NCBI GenBank assembly: GCA_965262315.1 | Contig: CBDHFJ010000134.1 | Location: 1-64,000, forward strand | DNA length: 64,000 nt | Direction of reading: 5' to 3' | Source of the DNA: JBCCFK01 sp965262315 | GTDB taxonomy: Bacteria; Actinomycetota; Acidimicrobiia; Acidimicrobiales; UBA8592 | Shown here: piece by piece, positions 9,163 through 17,741 of the stretch | Position numbering within the stretch: the first letter of the stretch is position 1 | Layout of the letters: each line of letters begins with the position of its first letter | Notes under the pieces: model-generated | What the model was told of the DNA's origin: nothing | Database searches by the model: none | The model's input: the letters and a program-made list of their open reading frames with translations, nothing else | Made by a program: the position numbers and the translations under genes

Positions 9163-9781
9163 ATGACCACCGTAATCCTTGACGACTCACTTGCCGAACG
9201 CTTGAAGGCAGAACGAGCCGAGCGAGGCGGCGATCGATACGACGAGGTCTGGGAAGGAGTCTACATGATGGCCGCCATGCCGAATAACGAAAATCAGAGA
9301 CTGGTTAATTTGTTGGCGACCATTTCTTGAGGAAACCGTTGGATTAACCGGCTTGGGCGAAGTCTTTCCTGGCTGCAACGTCAGCGATCGAGAAGACTGG
9401 GAAAAGAACTTTCGCGTCCCAGACGTTGCCGTTTTCTGGAACGGTACAAGTGCGATCGATCGCGAATCCTTTTGGCTCGGCGGACCCGATTTCGCCATCG
9501 GAATCACCAGTCGCGGCGACAAGAGTCGCGAGAAATTCGAATTCTACGCAAGTATCGACACCCGTGAGGTCTTGATCGTTGATCGTGATCCATGGCAGCT
9601 TGAACTTTATCGACTGGACAACGGTGTTCTATCTTTGGACGAGCGTTGTTTGCCGGGAGGTGACAACCACCTGACCGCATCATCCGTTGGACTCCGATTT
9701 CGCCTGGGTGCGACGAATGAAACGGAACGACCCAAGGTATGGGTCAGCCACCCCGGATCACAAAAGGAATGGACGATTTAA
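9163..9781 (+). CDS. Uma2 family endonuclease-like protein, one frameshift
   Basis: It starts MTTVILDDSL with RYDEVWEGVYMMAAMPNNENQ, and breaks at a TGA near 9330 because of one extra base in the run ACCATTTCTTGAGG. The next frame then gives FLEETVGLTGLGEVFPG, RVPDVAVFW, GGPDFAIGITSRGDKSREKFEFYASIDTREVLIVD, the usual Uma2 nuclease-fold core with Asp and Glu/Lys positions. The canonical ESPS segment reads GITSRGD. The stop TAA overlaps the next ATG by one base (TAATG). Uma2 (DUF820) proteins have a restriction-endonuclease-like fold but mostly no proven function. Confidence 0.75.
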
Positions 9782-10465
9782 TGACGAAACTGACTTGGCT
9801 CGGACACGCAACTTGGCTTGTCGAGGCCGACGGGCATCGGATCGTGCTTGATCCGTTTTTCACCGACAACCCTTCCGCGACCGTCAAACCAGAAGAGCTG
9901 TCCGGCATTTCGCACGTGCTGATTTCGCACGGACACTTTGATCACGTCGCCGACGCGGCGGCGGTCACCAAGGCGAATGACGCGTCCCTGATCGCGATCT
10001 TTGACATCACCCAGTGGTTCGCCCGCGAGCACGGCATCGAAAACGCGGTCGGCATGAACATCGGCGGCAGCATCGAAACCGATTTTGGTTCGATCAAAAT
10101 GGTGCCGGCCATTCACAGCAGCGTCATGCCGGACGGCTCCGCCGGAGGCGATCCCGCCGGCTACGTGGTCACTGTTGGCGGGAAACGCATCTATTTCGCA
10201 TGCGACACAGCATACTTCGGTGACATGAAGTATTACGCCCACGGTGTCGACGTCGCGGTGCTTCCCATCGGTGACGTGTTCACCATGGGTATCGAGGACA
10301 GCGTCGGCCGCGACCAAGCTGATCGAGCCGAAAAGAGTCGTGCCGGCGCACTACAACACGTGGCCTCCCATCCAGCAAGACGGCGAAGCCTGGGCAAACA
10401 AGATACGTGAACAAACCGATGCCGAACCGGTCGTCCTTGAGGTGGGCGGCACGCTGGAAATCTAG
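9781..10465 (+). CDS. UPF0173-type metal-dependent hydrolase, one frameshift
   Basis: Metallo-beta-lactamase fold protein: TWLGHATWLVEADGHRIVLDPF at the N-terminus, the metal motif SHGHFDHVADA, then HSS, ACDTAYFGDM and PIGDVFTMGIEDS. Around base 10310 the frame changes and the family C-terminus continues as ATKLIEPKRVVPAHYNTWPPI up to VLEVGGTLEI. The gene is coupled to the Uma2 gene by a one-base overlap. Its TAG stop is the first three bases of the terminal inverted repeat of the element at 10463-10591, so that element inserted exactly at the gene end. Confidence 0.85.
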
Positions 10466-10591
10466 TGCTCCGTCACTTTTTAACTTTGGGATTGTGCCCA
10501 GAGTGGCTCGGTTGTCCCAACCGAGATTTCTCGATTGGGACGATCGAGCCACAATCACTCGGCCCCAAAATCAAATCTGGACGGAGCACTA
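10463..10591. mobile_element. MITE-like element with terminal inverted repeats, hairpin family copy 2
   Basis: A 129-base element bounded by perfect 12-base inverted repeats: TAGTGCTCCGTC at 10463-10474 and its reverse complement GACGGAGCACTA at 10580-10591. Inside is a second inverted repeat of about 24 bases (GTGGCTCGGTTGTCCCAACC against its partner ending GATCGAGCCAC), with 3 mismatches and a TTT loop, which matches copy 1 at 7414-7464. No coding capacity. It provides the stop codon of the upstream gene. The element could be mobilised in trans by a transposase elsewhere, or be an RNA hairpin/terminator; only the MITE-like shape is seen. The remainder of the gap to 10722 shows nothing. Confidence 0.75.
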
Positions 10592-10722
10592 GGCACTGTC
10601 CCTCTATTCGGTTGGCGGCGGTCATGCGTTCGGCGAACCTTCTTGTGCGAATTCGGTCTAAGCAACCGCCGGTGGCCTTTCTCCCCCACCCCTGCTAACC
10701 GACGCAAAAAGGTTCGTCGCGT

Positions 10723-11100
10723 GTGAATCCTTACCACCCGACCAACGATCCGAGGCCAGGGTTTCGAAAGACCTCGCGCCAAAATGCTACGCTAGCGGGG
10801 ATCGTCTGTTCACGCGCATGCTGGCTGCTGTCGGGTCTCGATTTTCTGCTCCTGCCGCTGGCCACCGTGGGTGTCATCCTGTGGATCGAAGAAGGACTTC
10901 GGCTTGGAACGGCGGATATCGCCACGACCATGGAACTGGTCAGCGTTCCGATCTGTTTGACGATCGGCGGACTCAGTGCGGCATCGGCATCGGTCGGATG
11001 GACGAGCGGGCACACGATCGTCGCATTGCGGCGTTCGGCGATCGCGATATGTGCCACCGCATTGCCATGGCTTCTGGCTTGCGCGTCAAACACGAACTGA
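10723..11100 (+). CDS. small hypothetical membrane protein
   Basis: 125 residues beginning VNPYHPTNDP (GTG start). Three hydrophobic segments are visible (about 35-55, 68-90 and 103-120). The NPY-P N-terminal style is common for small planctomycete membrane proteins. No family recognised; no neighbour on the same strand within 250 bases upstream. Confidence 0.5.
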   Translation: MNPYHPTNDPRPGFRKTSRQNATLAGIVCSRACWLLSGLDFLLLPLATVGVILWIEEGLRLGTADIATTMELVSVPICLTIGGLSAASASVGWTSGHTIVALRRSAIAICATALPWLLACASNTN

Positions 11101-11637
11101 AGACGCAAATGCATCGGAAGCGGATCAGATAGTATTGATGGATGAAGTCCGCTGCGAGATCACCGAGCGATGGAAGCACGACGCCCTGAAGGGGCAACAG
11201 TTCGTCCAGCCCAGGGCAAACCGACACGAGTTTCACGAACGTGGGTGCCGCCCTGGGAAAAGTAAATTCAATCGCGCCGGGGCGCCCCCATCGTCCCATG
11301 CCCGTTGTCCCATGCTCCTTTGGGGCGAGTGTGAAACTCGTCATTGAATCACTCTCGCAAAACCGCACGGTCTCCAAGCGGTGGAGGTGTCAACAGACAC
11401 TCCCAACCGAATGAGAGCTTGGTACGGCACAACCTCTCGTTGGCGTCGTTCGGCGGCCATCTTGTCGGCATCCCAATGAAGACGGCGGCGACCCGCAACC
11501 GGATTCGCCCCGCACGTTCCTTACGATTCATCCAAGCCGACGAAATCTGGTCGTCCTCGGCGGTATTTTCGAGCTAGATTTTCCCGTGCTTTCGTCACCA
11601 CTTGCTGTGAACCACGGGAATCAATGGAGACAGTTTC
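11101..11637. repeat. gene-free stretch with a dispersed-repeat-like inverted repeat
   Basis: I find no supported gene here. The segment 11190-11260 holds CCCAGGGC (11210-11217) and its exact complement GCCCTGGG (11250-11257), together with CCTGAAGGGGCAACAGTTCG upstream, a pattern I associate with dispersed non-coding repeats in Rhodopirellula-type genomes (recollection, not searched). The last 50 bases before 11638 should hold the promoter and the GGAGA ribosome site of the HD-GYP gene. Confidence 0.4.
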
Positions 11638-13053
11638 GTGTCAGCCCCCATTTTGAACCATCTCGATGCGACCCAAACCCGTTCGATCGAGGGAGAAGTT
11701 CGTCTATCCGAAGTGATCGCAGCGCTTTCCTATGCCCTGGACATCACCGAGGGACAGCCGCAGGGGCACGCGGTTCGAAGCTGCATCATCGGTCTTCGAA
11801 TCGCCGACGCGGTGCAATTGAGCGAAGAACGAAAGGCGGCGTTGTTTTATGCATTGCTGCTGAAGGATTTGGGATGTTCCAGCAATGCCGCCATGACTTG
11901 CTCGTTATTCCAATCGGATGATCGTATCGTCAAGCGAGACTTCAAACTTGTCGACTGGACGAATCTGATGGCGACGGCCTCGTTTTCTTTGCGACACGTG
12001 ATGCCGGGCACCTCCATCGTCAAGCGACTGTTAAAGGTCTTTGACATGGCGCGTCGTTCGGAGGACACATCGAGGTCATTGATCAAAGTGCGATGCGAAC
12101 GTGGTGCCGATATCGCGCGCATGATCGGTTTTCCGGAAGCCACCTCCAAAGCGATCCTGGACCTCGACGAGCACTGGGATGGCACCGGGCATCCCCTCGG
12201 ACTGAAGGGGAACGAGATTTCTCTCGAAGGCCAAATCTGCTCACTCGCGCAAACGATGGAAGTGTTCATCGCGACCGATGGCATTGATGCCGCTCGCACG
12301 GTTGCCAAAGAACGAACCAACAAGTGGTTTAATCCTGAATTGGTCAAAGCGTTTCTGGGCGCCGCGAAGTACTCGTCATTCAAACAAACGATTGCCGACC
12401 CGGAGCCACGACGGGTGCTTCAAGAGCTCGAGCCCGTCGATCATGTCCGCCAAGCCGACGGCGAAACGATCGATCGCGTCGCGTTGGCATTTTCTCAGGT
12501 CATCGATGCCAAGTCGCCTTGGACGCTGAAACACTCCGAAGGCGTCGGCGATATCGCCGTTGGCATCGCGGCGACAATGGGCATGTCACCCGACAAGCAG
12601 CGTGAATTGCATCGGGCCGGACTCCTTCACGATATCGGCAAACTGGGCGTGTCGAACATGATTCTGGACAAGCCGGCGAAACTGACCGACGCGGAGTACG
12701 ACCAGATGAAGTTGCACGCACAACACACGCAAGAGATTTTGGAACGCGTATCGTGTTTTCACGGCTTTGCCGACTATGCCAGCGCACACCACGAACGACT
12801 CGACGGCACGGGATACCACCGCGGGCTACGAGGCGAAGCAATTCCGGTCGAAGCCCGAATTTTGGCCGTCGCCGATGTCTGCGAAGCCATGACGGCGGAT
12901 CGCCCTTACCGATCAGGGATGTCGGCGGAACAAGTCATTGAAATCGTCGGCGCCGAGAGTGGCACCGCGTTCTGTCCCGAAGTGGTTGGCGCGCTGCGGA
13001 AGTATCAGGACGAAACCGGACGGTTGGGAAGTTTGAAGTCGCGAAACGCTTGA
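11638..13053 (+). CDS. double HD-domain protein with C-terminal HD-GYP-like phosphodiesterase domain
   Basis: 471 residues, GTG start with GGAGA 8 bases upstream. The C-terminal half has the HD-GYP layout: KHSEGVGDIA, LLHDIGKLGV (HD metal pair), AHHERLDGTGYHRGL and ILAVADVCEAMTADRPYR. HD-GYP enzymes degrade cyclic-di-GMP. The name-giving GYP reads GYH here. The N-terminal half is a degraded second HD domain (LLLKDLG without HD; HWDGTGHPLGLKGNEI). No receiver or membrane part is present, so input is probably through partner proteins. The frame is intact. Confidence 0.85.
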   Translation: MSAPILNHLDATQTRSIEGEVRLSEVIAALSYALDITEGQPQGHAVRSCIIGLRIADAVQLSEERKAALFYALLLKDLGCSSNAAMTCSLFQSDDRIVKRDFKLVDWTNLMATASFSLRHVMPGTSIVKRLLKVFDMARRSEDTSRSLIKVRCERGADIARMIGFPEATSKAILDLDEHWDGTGHPLGLKGNEISLEGQICSLAQTMEVFIATDGIDAARTVAKERTNKWFNPELVKAFLGAAKYSSFKQTIADPEPRRVLQELEPVDHVRQADGETIDRVALAFSQVIDAKSPWTLKHSEGVGDIAVGIAATMGMSPDKQRELHRAGLLHDIGKLGVSNMILDKPAKLTDAEYDQMKLHAQHTQEILERVSCFHGFADYASAHHERLDGTGYHRGLRGEAIPVEARILAVADVCEAMTADRPYRSGMSAEQVIEIVGAESGTAFCPEVVGALRKYQDETGRLGSLKSRNA

Positions 13054-13131
13054 CCGACTTCCCGTGTCGCCCGGGCGTGATGCACCATTTGACAACGTCG
13101 TGCAGGACTTGCGACACGCATTACAAGCTCG

Positions 13132-13464
13132 CTACTCGGCATTCTCCGCCGATGCGTCCGGTTGCTCCCTCTCGCGGACCAGCACGTCGTCACCGTCGAT
13201 CTTGACTTCAAAAGAATCGACCTTCACGCGCGGGTTGTCGACCCACGTTCCGTCCTTGATACAAAATCGCCAAGCGTGCCAGGGACAAGTGACGGTGTGA
13301 TCTTCCAAGTGCCCTTCGGCTAACGACGCCCCCATATGGGGGCAAAGGTCGTCGATCGCGTGCCATTGACCTTCTTTCAGGAATACGGCGACCATGCGGC
13401 CGTCCACGGGGACCGCTTTGCCGACGCCTTCCTCAAAATCACTCACTTTTGCCGACCGTCTCAA
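13132..13464 (-). CDS. Rieske [2Fe-2S] ferredoxin
   Basis: 110 residues. The two Rieske cluster motifs are complete: CPHMG (Cys41, His43) and CPWHAW (Cys60, His63), with 16 residues between them, as in NirD-like or dioxygenase-type ferredoxins. No signal peptide, so it acts in the cytoplasm, probably as an electron carrier for an oxygenase or reductase encoded elsewhere. It is divergent from the TIGR03960 gene; the 96 bases between them must hold both promoters. Confidence 0.92.
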   Translation of the reverse strand: MRRSAKVSDFEEGVGKAVPVDGRMVAVFLKEGQWHAIDDLCPHMGASLAEGHLEDHTVTCPWHAWRFCIKDGTWVDNPRVKVDSFEVKIDGDDVLVREREQPDASAENAE

Positions 13465-13560
13465 AGTCGCTCATCGATCCGATATTCCCTTGCAAGGAGC
13501 GTGTGTTACCGTACACACTCTACCTTGCACCGCAAAATTTCGAAGTAGGCATCATCCGAC

Positions 13561-15395
13561 ATGATCAACTCGCAGCGACGCAGAAAACTCGAATCGCTCG
13601 TTTGGCCCCACGTCCAAACGCCGGCCCAATACGTCGGCGGCGAACGCAATATTGTCGTTAAAGATCACCCGTCCGTCCGAGGCAAGCTGTGTCTGGGGTT
13701 TCCGGATGCCTACACGATCGGAATGAGCCATCACGGGCTGCAAGTCTTGTACTCTCTGATGAACCGGCGAGACGACTGGTGTGCCGAGCGTGTCTTCACG
13801 CCTTGGCCGGACATGGAAGCCAAACTGCGCGAGCATGACATCCCGCTGTACAGTCTGGAAACGTTCACCAAACTTTCCGACTTCGACGTCGTCGGGCTGA
13901 GTTTGCAGTACGAAATCAGTTCGCCCAATGTGCTGACGATGATCGACCTGGGTGGTATCCCGCTGCAATCGGTCGATCGCACCATGAACGATCCGCTGAT
14001 GGTTGCCGGCGGTCCCTGTTGCCAGAATCCCGAACCGATGGCCGACTACTTCGACGTGATGATGATCGGAGACGGCGAACCGGCGCTGCCGGCGGTTTGT
14101 GACTGTTGGATCGAAATGAAGGAACGTTACCGCCGCGCCGACGGAACGTTCGCCGGCGGCGACGAAGGACAGAAGCAACGTGAATCCGCGTTGGCGGCGT
14201 TGGCACAAAAGATGGACTGCGCCTACGTGCCCCGCTTCTACATGCCCGAATATGCCGACGGGCGTATTGCATCGATCAATCGCACACGCTCGGATGTTCC
14301 CGAAACGATCGCACCAAGCGTCATTAGTGATCTGGACGGCACGCCGCTGCCGACCAAACCGATCGTTCCCTATATCGACTGCGTGCACGATCGAATCGCC
14401 GTCGAGATCATGCGCGGCTGTCCGCACCTGTGCCGCTTTTGTCAAAGCACCGTCATCAAACGTCCGCTGCGAATCCGCGAAGTCGAAACGATCGTCGACG
14501 CCGCATGGGAGAGTTACCAAAACACCGGCTACAACGAAATCAGCATCCTGTCGCTTTCTAGTAGCGACTATCCGCACTTCGAGCCCTTGGTCCATCGGCT
14601 TCACGAAGTCTTCCGACCTCTGGAGGTCAACATCAGCGTGCCAAGCCTGCGAGTGAACGATCAACTTCGGACCCTGCCGATCCTGCTGGGCAGCGACCGT
14701 CGCCGCAGCATGACTCTGGCACCGGAAGTCGCCCGCGACGATATGCGAGAACAGATTCGCAAGAAAATCAAGAACAGTGATCTGATCGAAGGCTGCCGCG
14801 TGGCGTTTCAAAACGGATTCGAAAGTATCAAGCTGTACTTCATGTGTGGCTTGCCGGGCGAGCGCGTCGTCGACTTGGATGGCATCGTCGACTTGGCCGA
14901 AACGATCGCGACGGTCGGCAAAGAAGTGAATGGTCGATACGCCAAAGTCACCGCCAGCGTTTCGAATTTCGTCCCCAAAGCTCATACACCGTATCAGTGG
15001 AACGGAATGCAGCGCCGCGAATACTTTCAATGGGCACACCGTCACATGCGCGACCGACGCAAGATTCGCAGCGTCAGTGTCAAGTGTCACGACATCGAAA
15101 CCAGCCTGTTGGAAGGAGTCCTCAGCCGTGGCGACCGACGCACCGGAAAGGCAATCCGCTTGGCGTGGGAGCGCGGTGCTCGCATGGACGGCTGGACCGA
15201 GTACCTGGATTCGCAGCGCTGGTGGCAATCCATCGCCGATGCCGGTATCGATGTCGAAAAACAAGTCCATGAGAAGTACGAACTGATGGACAAGCTGCCC
15301 TGGGATCACGTGAACGTCAAATTCGGCCGGGCCTACTTGGAAAAGAGCAGGGCAGGGCGACGGTGCAGTTGGCCGATTTGGCTGCGGCGAAATAG
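13561..15395 (+). CDS. TIGR03960-type B12-binding-like radical SAM protein
   Basis: About 610 residues. N-terminal cobalamin-binding-like domain (LCLGFPDAYTIGMSHHGLQVLY, then VAGGPCCQNPEPMADYFD and GDGEPA), then the radical SAM cluster RGCPHLCRFC (first Cys about residue 287), with ILSLSSSDY and FMCGLPGE further on. These are the marks of TIGR03960, whose reaction is not established. The frame runs to 15429, but dropping one A from AAAA near 15345 gives the more natural tail EQGRATVQLADLAAAK ending at TAG 15393-15395, so a late frameshift is likely. In many genomes a TIGR03936 (DUF2344) domain follows; I do not see one here. Confidence 0.85.
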
Positions 15396-15480
15396 TCTGG
15401 ATAGCGTCGTAACACATCGATCGCTCTGACGCTTGGGAGTTCGAACCTACCCGAACTTCCCCCATCACCGGAGCCGATCG

Positions 15481-16268
15481 ATGAAACGCGTCACCCTTAC
15501 GCTTGCAGTGCTTGTTGTTCTCGGAATGTGTGGTGTCGGCGTCCTTGCTGGCGGCCGGTTACCAGAAGAATCAACAAATTCAAACACCGGTCTTCAAGGC
15601 CATCTCCAGCGCAAGACGCTGACGCAATTTCTTGCTCTTGTGTGATCTCGGGCATCCAGGACCAAATCGATCCGGCCGATGCTGACCACGTGGATGCGCG
15701 CACTGAACGAGCTCACTGGGGGAATGCCGATTCGAACCTTCGGGTTCCTTTCGCGTGAACCTTCGAAAAGAAGCCCGGCGAAACGATCGTCAAGAGCAGC
15801 GGCGGCATGCGATCTACGAAAAGGGGACGGCGACATCCGACTCTGGTTTTCGTCGAATGGCAAAATCGTTAGCTTCTCGATCGACAGCGATCGACTGGCA
15901 AAAGATTGGTTCAAAGGTCCCGCCGAAACGACTTTCTATCGGGAACGCAGTGAAATGGTGCTTCGTCTGCTGCTCGAGCGTCGATTGGACGACTTGAAGC
16001 CGATGATGCACCCCGCACTATTGGAGGCCGCCGAGTGACGAGACGCTGAACCACATCGGTGATCTAGGCGACCAGTGGACGGGCGAATGTCGAGTCCGTC
16101 GTCGCAACCGGGTACAGAGTTTCAACGCAAGGATGACACGCAGCAACTGATCGTCGCGTCTGAAAATTAAACGGCGACAAAGGCATCATGGATGCCACGG
16201 TGACCTTCACGTTCGATGGACTGAAAGGTCACTTGACGGCGTTCGAACTATATCAGCCGGCAAAGTGA
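15481..16268 (+). CDS. secreted hypothetical protein, several frameshifts
   Basis: It starts MKRVTLTLAVLVVLGMCG with a good Sec signal or lipoprotein-like leader. The frame breaks near 15560, then protein-like sequence continues in other frames: AISCSCVISGIQDQIDPAD, DIRLWFSSNGKIVSFSIDSDRLAKDWF, RERSEMVLRLLLERRLDDLKPMMHPALLE, and a last piece VTFTFDGLKGHLTAFELYQPAK ending at 16268. The pieces read as one protein of about 260 residues with a cystatin/NTF2-like feel. No family assigned. Whether the breaks are sequencing errors or decay cannot be told from this gene alone. Confidence 0.4.
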
Positions 16269-16307
16269 GGCGAACTTGTTGGCGTCGGGGGTCAAGACTC
16301 GTCGCGG

Positions 16308-16330
16308 CAGGCTAAAGCCTGGACTCCAAC
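16308..16330. repeat. short palindromic REP-like element
   Basis: CAGGCTAAAGCCTG (16308-16321) is a palindrome apart from its centre, followed by GACTCCA. Copies of this kind of GGCAGGCTAAAGCCTG sequence between genes are, in my recollection, common in Pirellulaceae. It lies between the convergent ends of the secreted protein and DUF1501 genes, where it may also serve as a bidirectional terminator. Confidence 0.45.
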
Positions 16331-16332
16331 AT

Positions 16333-17741
16333 TCACGCAAGAATGTCGTGCAGGACATTGCCGTGAACATCGGTCAATCGGAAATCGCGGCCGCCGCTGC
16401 GGTAGGTCAATTTCTCGTGATCGATTCCAACTTGGTGCAACACCGTTGCCCATAAATCATAGAACGTGCAAGGTTTCTCGATCGCGTGATATCCGTACTC
16501 GTCGGTCGCGCCATACGTGGTCCCACCTTTGACGCCCCCGCCGGCCAACCAGAAGCTGAATCCATACGGATTGTGATCTCGTCCGTTGGAACCCTGCGAA
16601 AACGGTGTGCGACCAAACTCGCCGGTGAAGATGATCAACGTTTCATCAAGGAGCCCGCGAGCGTCCAAGTCCTTGATCAAAGCGGCGATCGGTTGATCGA
16701 CTTGCGTCCCCATCGCGCGATGTCCTTTTTCCAACTCGCCGTGCTGATCCCACGGATTCGCCGCGCCTCCGGCACCGATCTTGTACGTGATGCAAGAGAG
16801 TTCGACGAACCGAACACCTTGCTCGACCAGTCGTCGCGCTAGCAGAGCCTGTCGCGCATAGGCGGCCTTGTTTTCATCGGGATCATCGACCCCGTACATC
16901 CGACGAGTCGCTTCCGTTTCGTCGGCAATGTCGCATATCTCAGGCACCGAGGATTGCATGCGAAAGGCGGTTTCATAGTTCTTGATCGATGCTTCGACGT
17001 GATCGTCCCCCGTTTGACTGGCGAAGGCTTGATCCATCGAAGCGACAAAATCCAGTCGGGGACGCTGCCATTTGGCGGACTGCGACGGAATCACGTTGGC
17101 CACCGCTTCGGATTCGTCGGCTTTGAAGATCGACGCTTGGTGTTGGGCCGGCAAAAAACCGCTGCTGAACAGCCCCACGCCGCCGTGAGGAGCGATCGCC
17201 CCGCCGCTCTGCAAAACAACGTAAGTCGGCAGGTTCTCGTTGGCCGAACCGAGGCCATAGCTCATCCAGGCGCCCGCGCTAGGGTGACCGAGGAAAGGAA
17301 AGCCCGTGTGGGCGACAAAGTTTCCTTGCGCATGTTCGTTCACCGCGGTCGTTGCGGAACGGACGACCGCGAGGTGATCGGCGCGTTCGGCGATCTCGGG
17401 AAACAGGTCGCTGATCTCAATCCCACTTTCGCCGCGTGGCTTGAAATGAAATGGGCTACCGAATAGGTCACCGTTCTTGTTGAACTGGGTTCGCTCAACC
17501 TTCATCGGCATCGGTTGCCCGTGCTCTTTGCGGAGTCGCGGCTTGGGGTCGAACGAGTCGACATGTGACACGCCGCCCGACATGTAGCACAAGATAACAT
17601 TCTTGGCCTTTCCGCCGGGAATTTTCCACGAAGCCGACGATTGATTTGCAAGCAGATTCGCCAACGCAACCAGCCCGAATCCGCTGGACGATCGACCGAG
17701 CCACCGTCGACGCGAGAACGTACCGATCGACTATCGAACAT
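16333..17741 (-). CDS. DUF1501 protein with TAT-like leader, one N-terminal frameshift
   Basis: The main frame (from 17664) has the DUF1501/sulfatase-fold pattern: NVILCYMSGGVSHVDSFDPKP, HAQGNFVAHTG, HPSAGAWMSYGLG, VRFVELSC, NPWDQHG, TLIIFTGEFGRTPFSQG, GRDHNPYGFSFWLAGGGVKGG and a C-terminal LTYRSGGRDFRLTDV. Upstream in the same frame is RRRWLGRSSSGFGLVALAN, a twin-arginine-type leader, but the ATG (MFDSRSVRSR, 17741) is in another frame, so one indel near 17712 is likely. The ATG overlaps the stop of the PSD1 gene by 11 bases. DUF1501 proteins next to PSD1 proteins are a planctomycete hallmark; their function is not settled. Confidence 0.85.

Noticed and set aside
13552..15468. 638-codon minus-strand open frame
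   Set aside because: Antisense to the TIGR03960 radical SAM gene, which has clear motifs on the plus strand.
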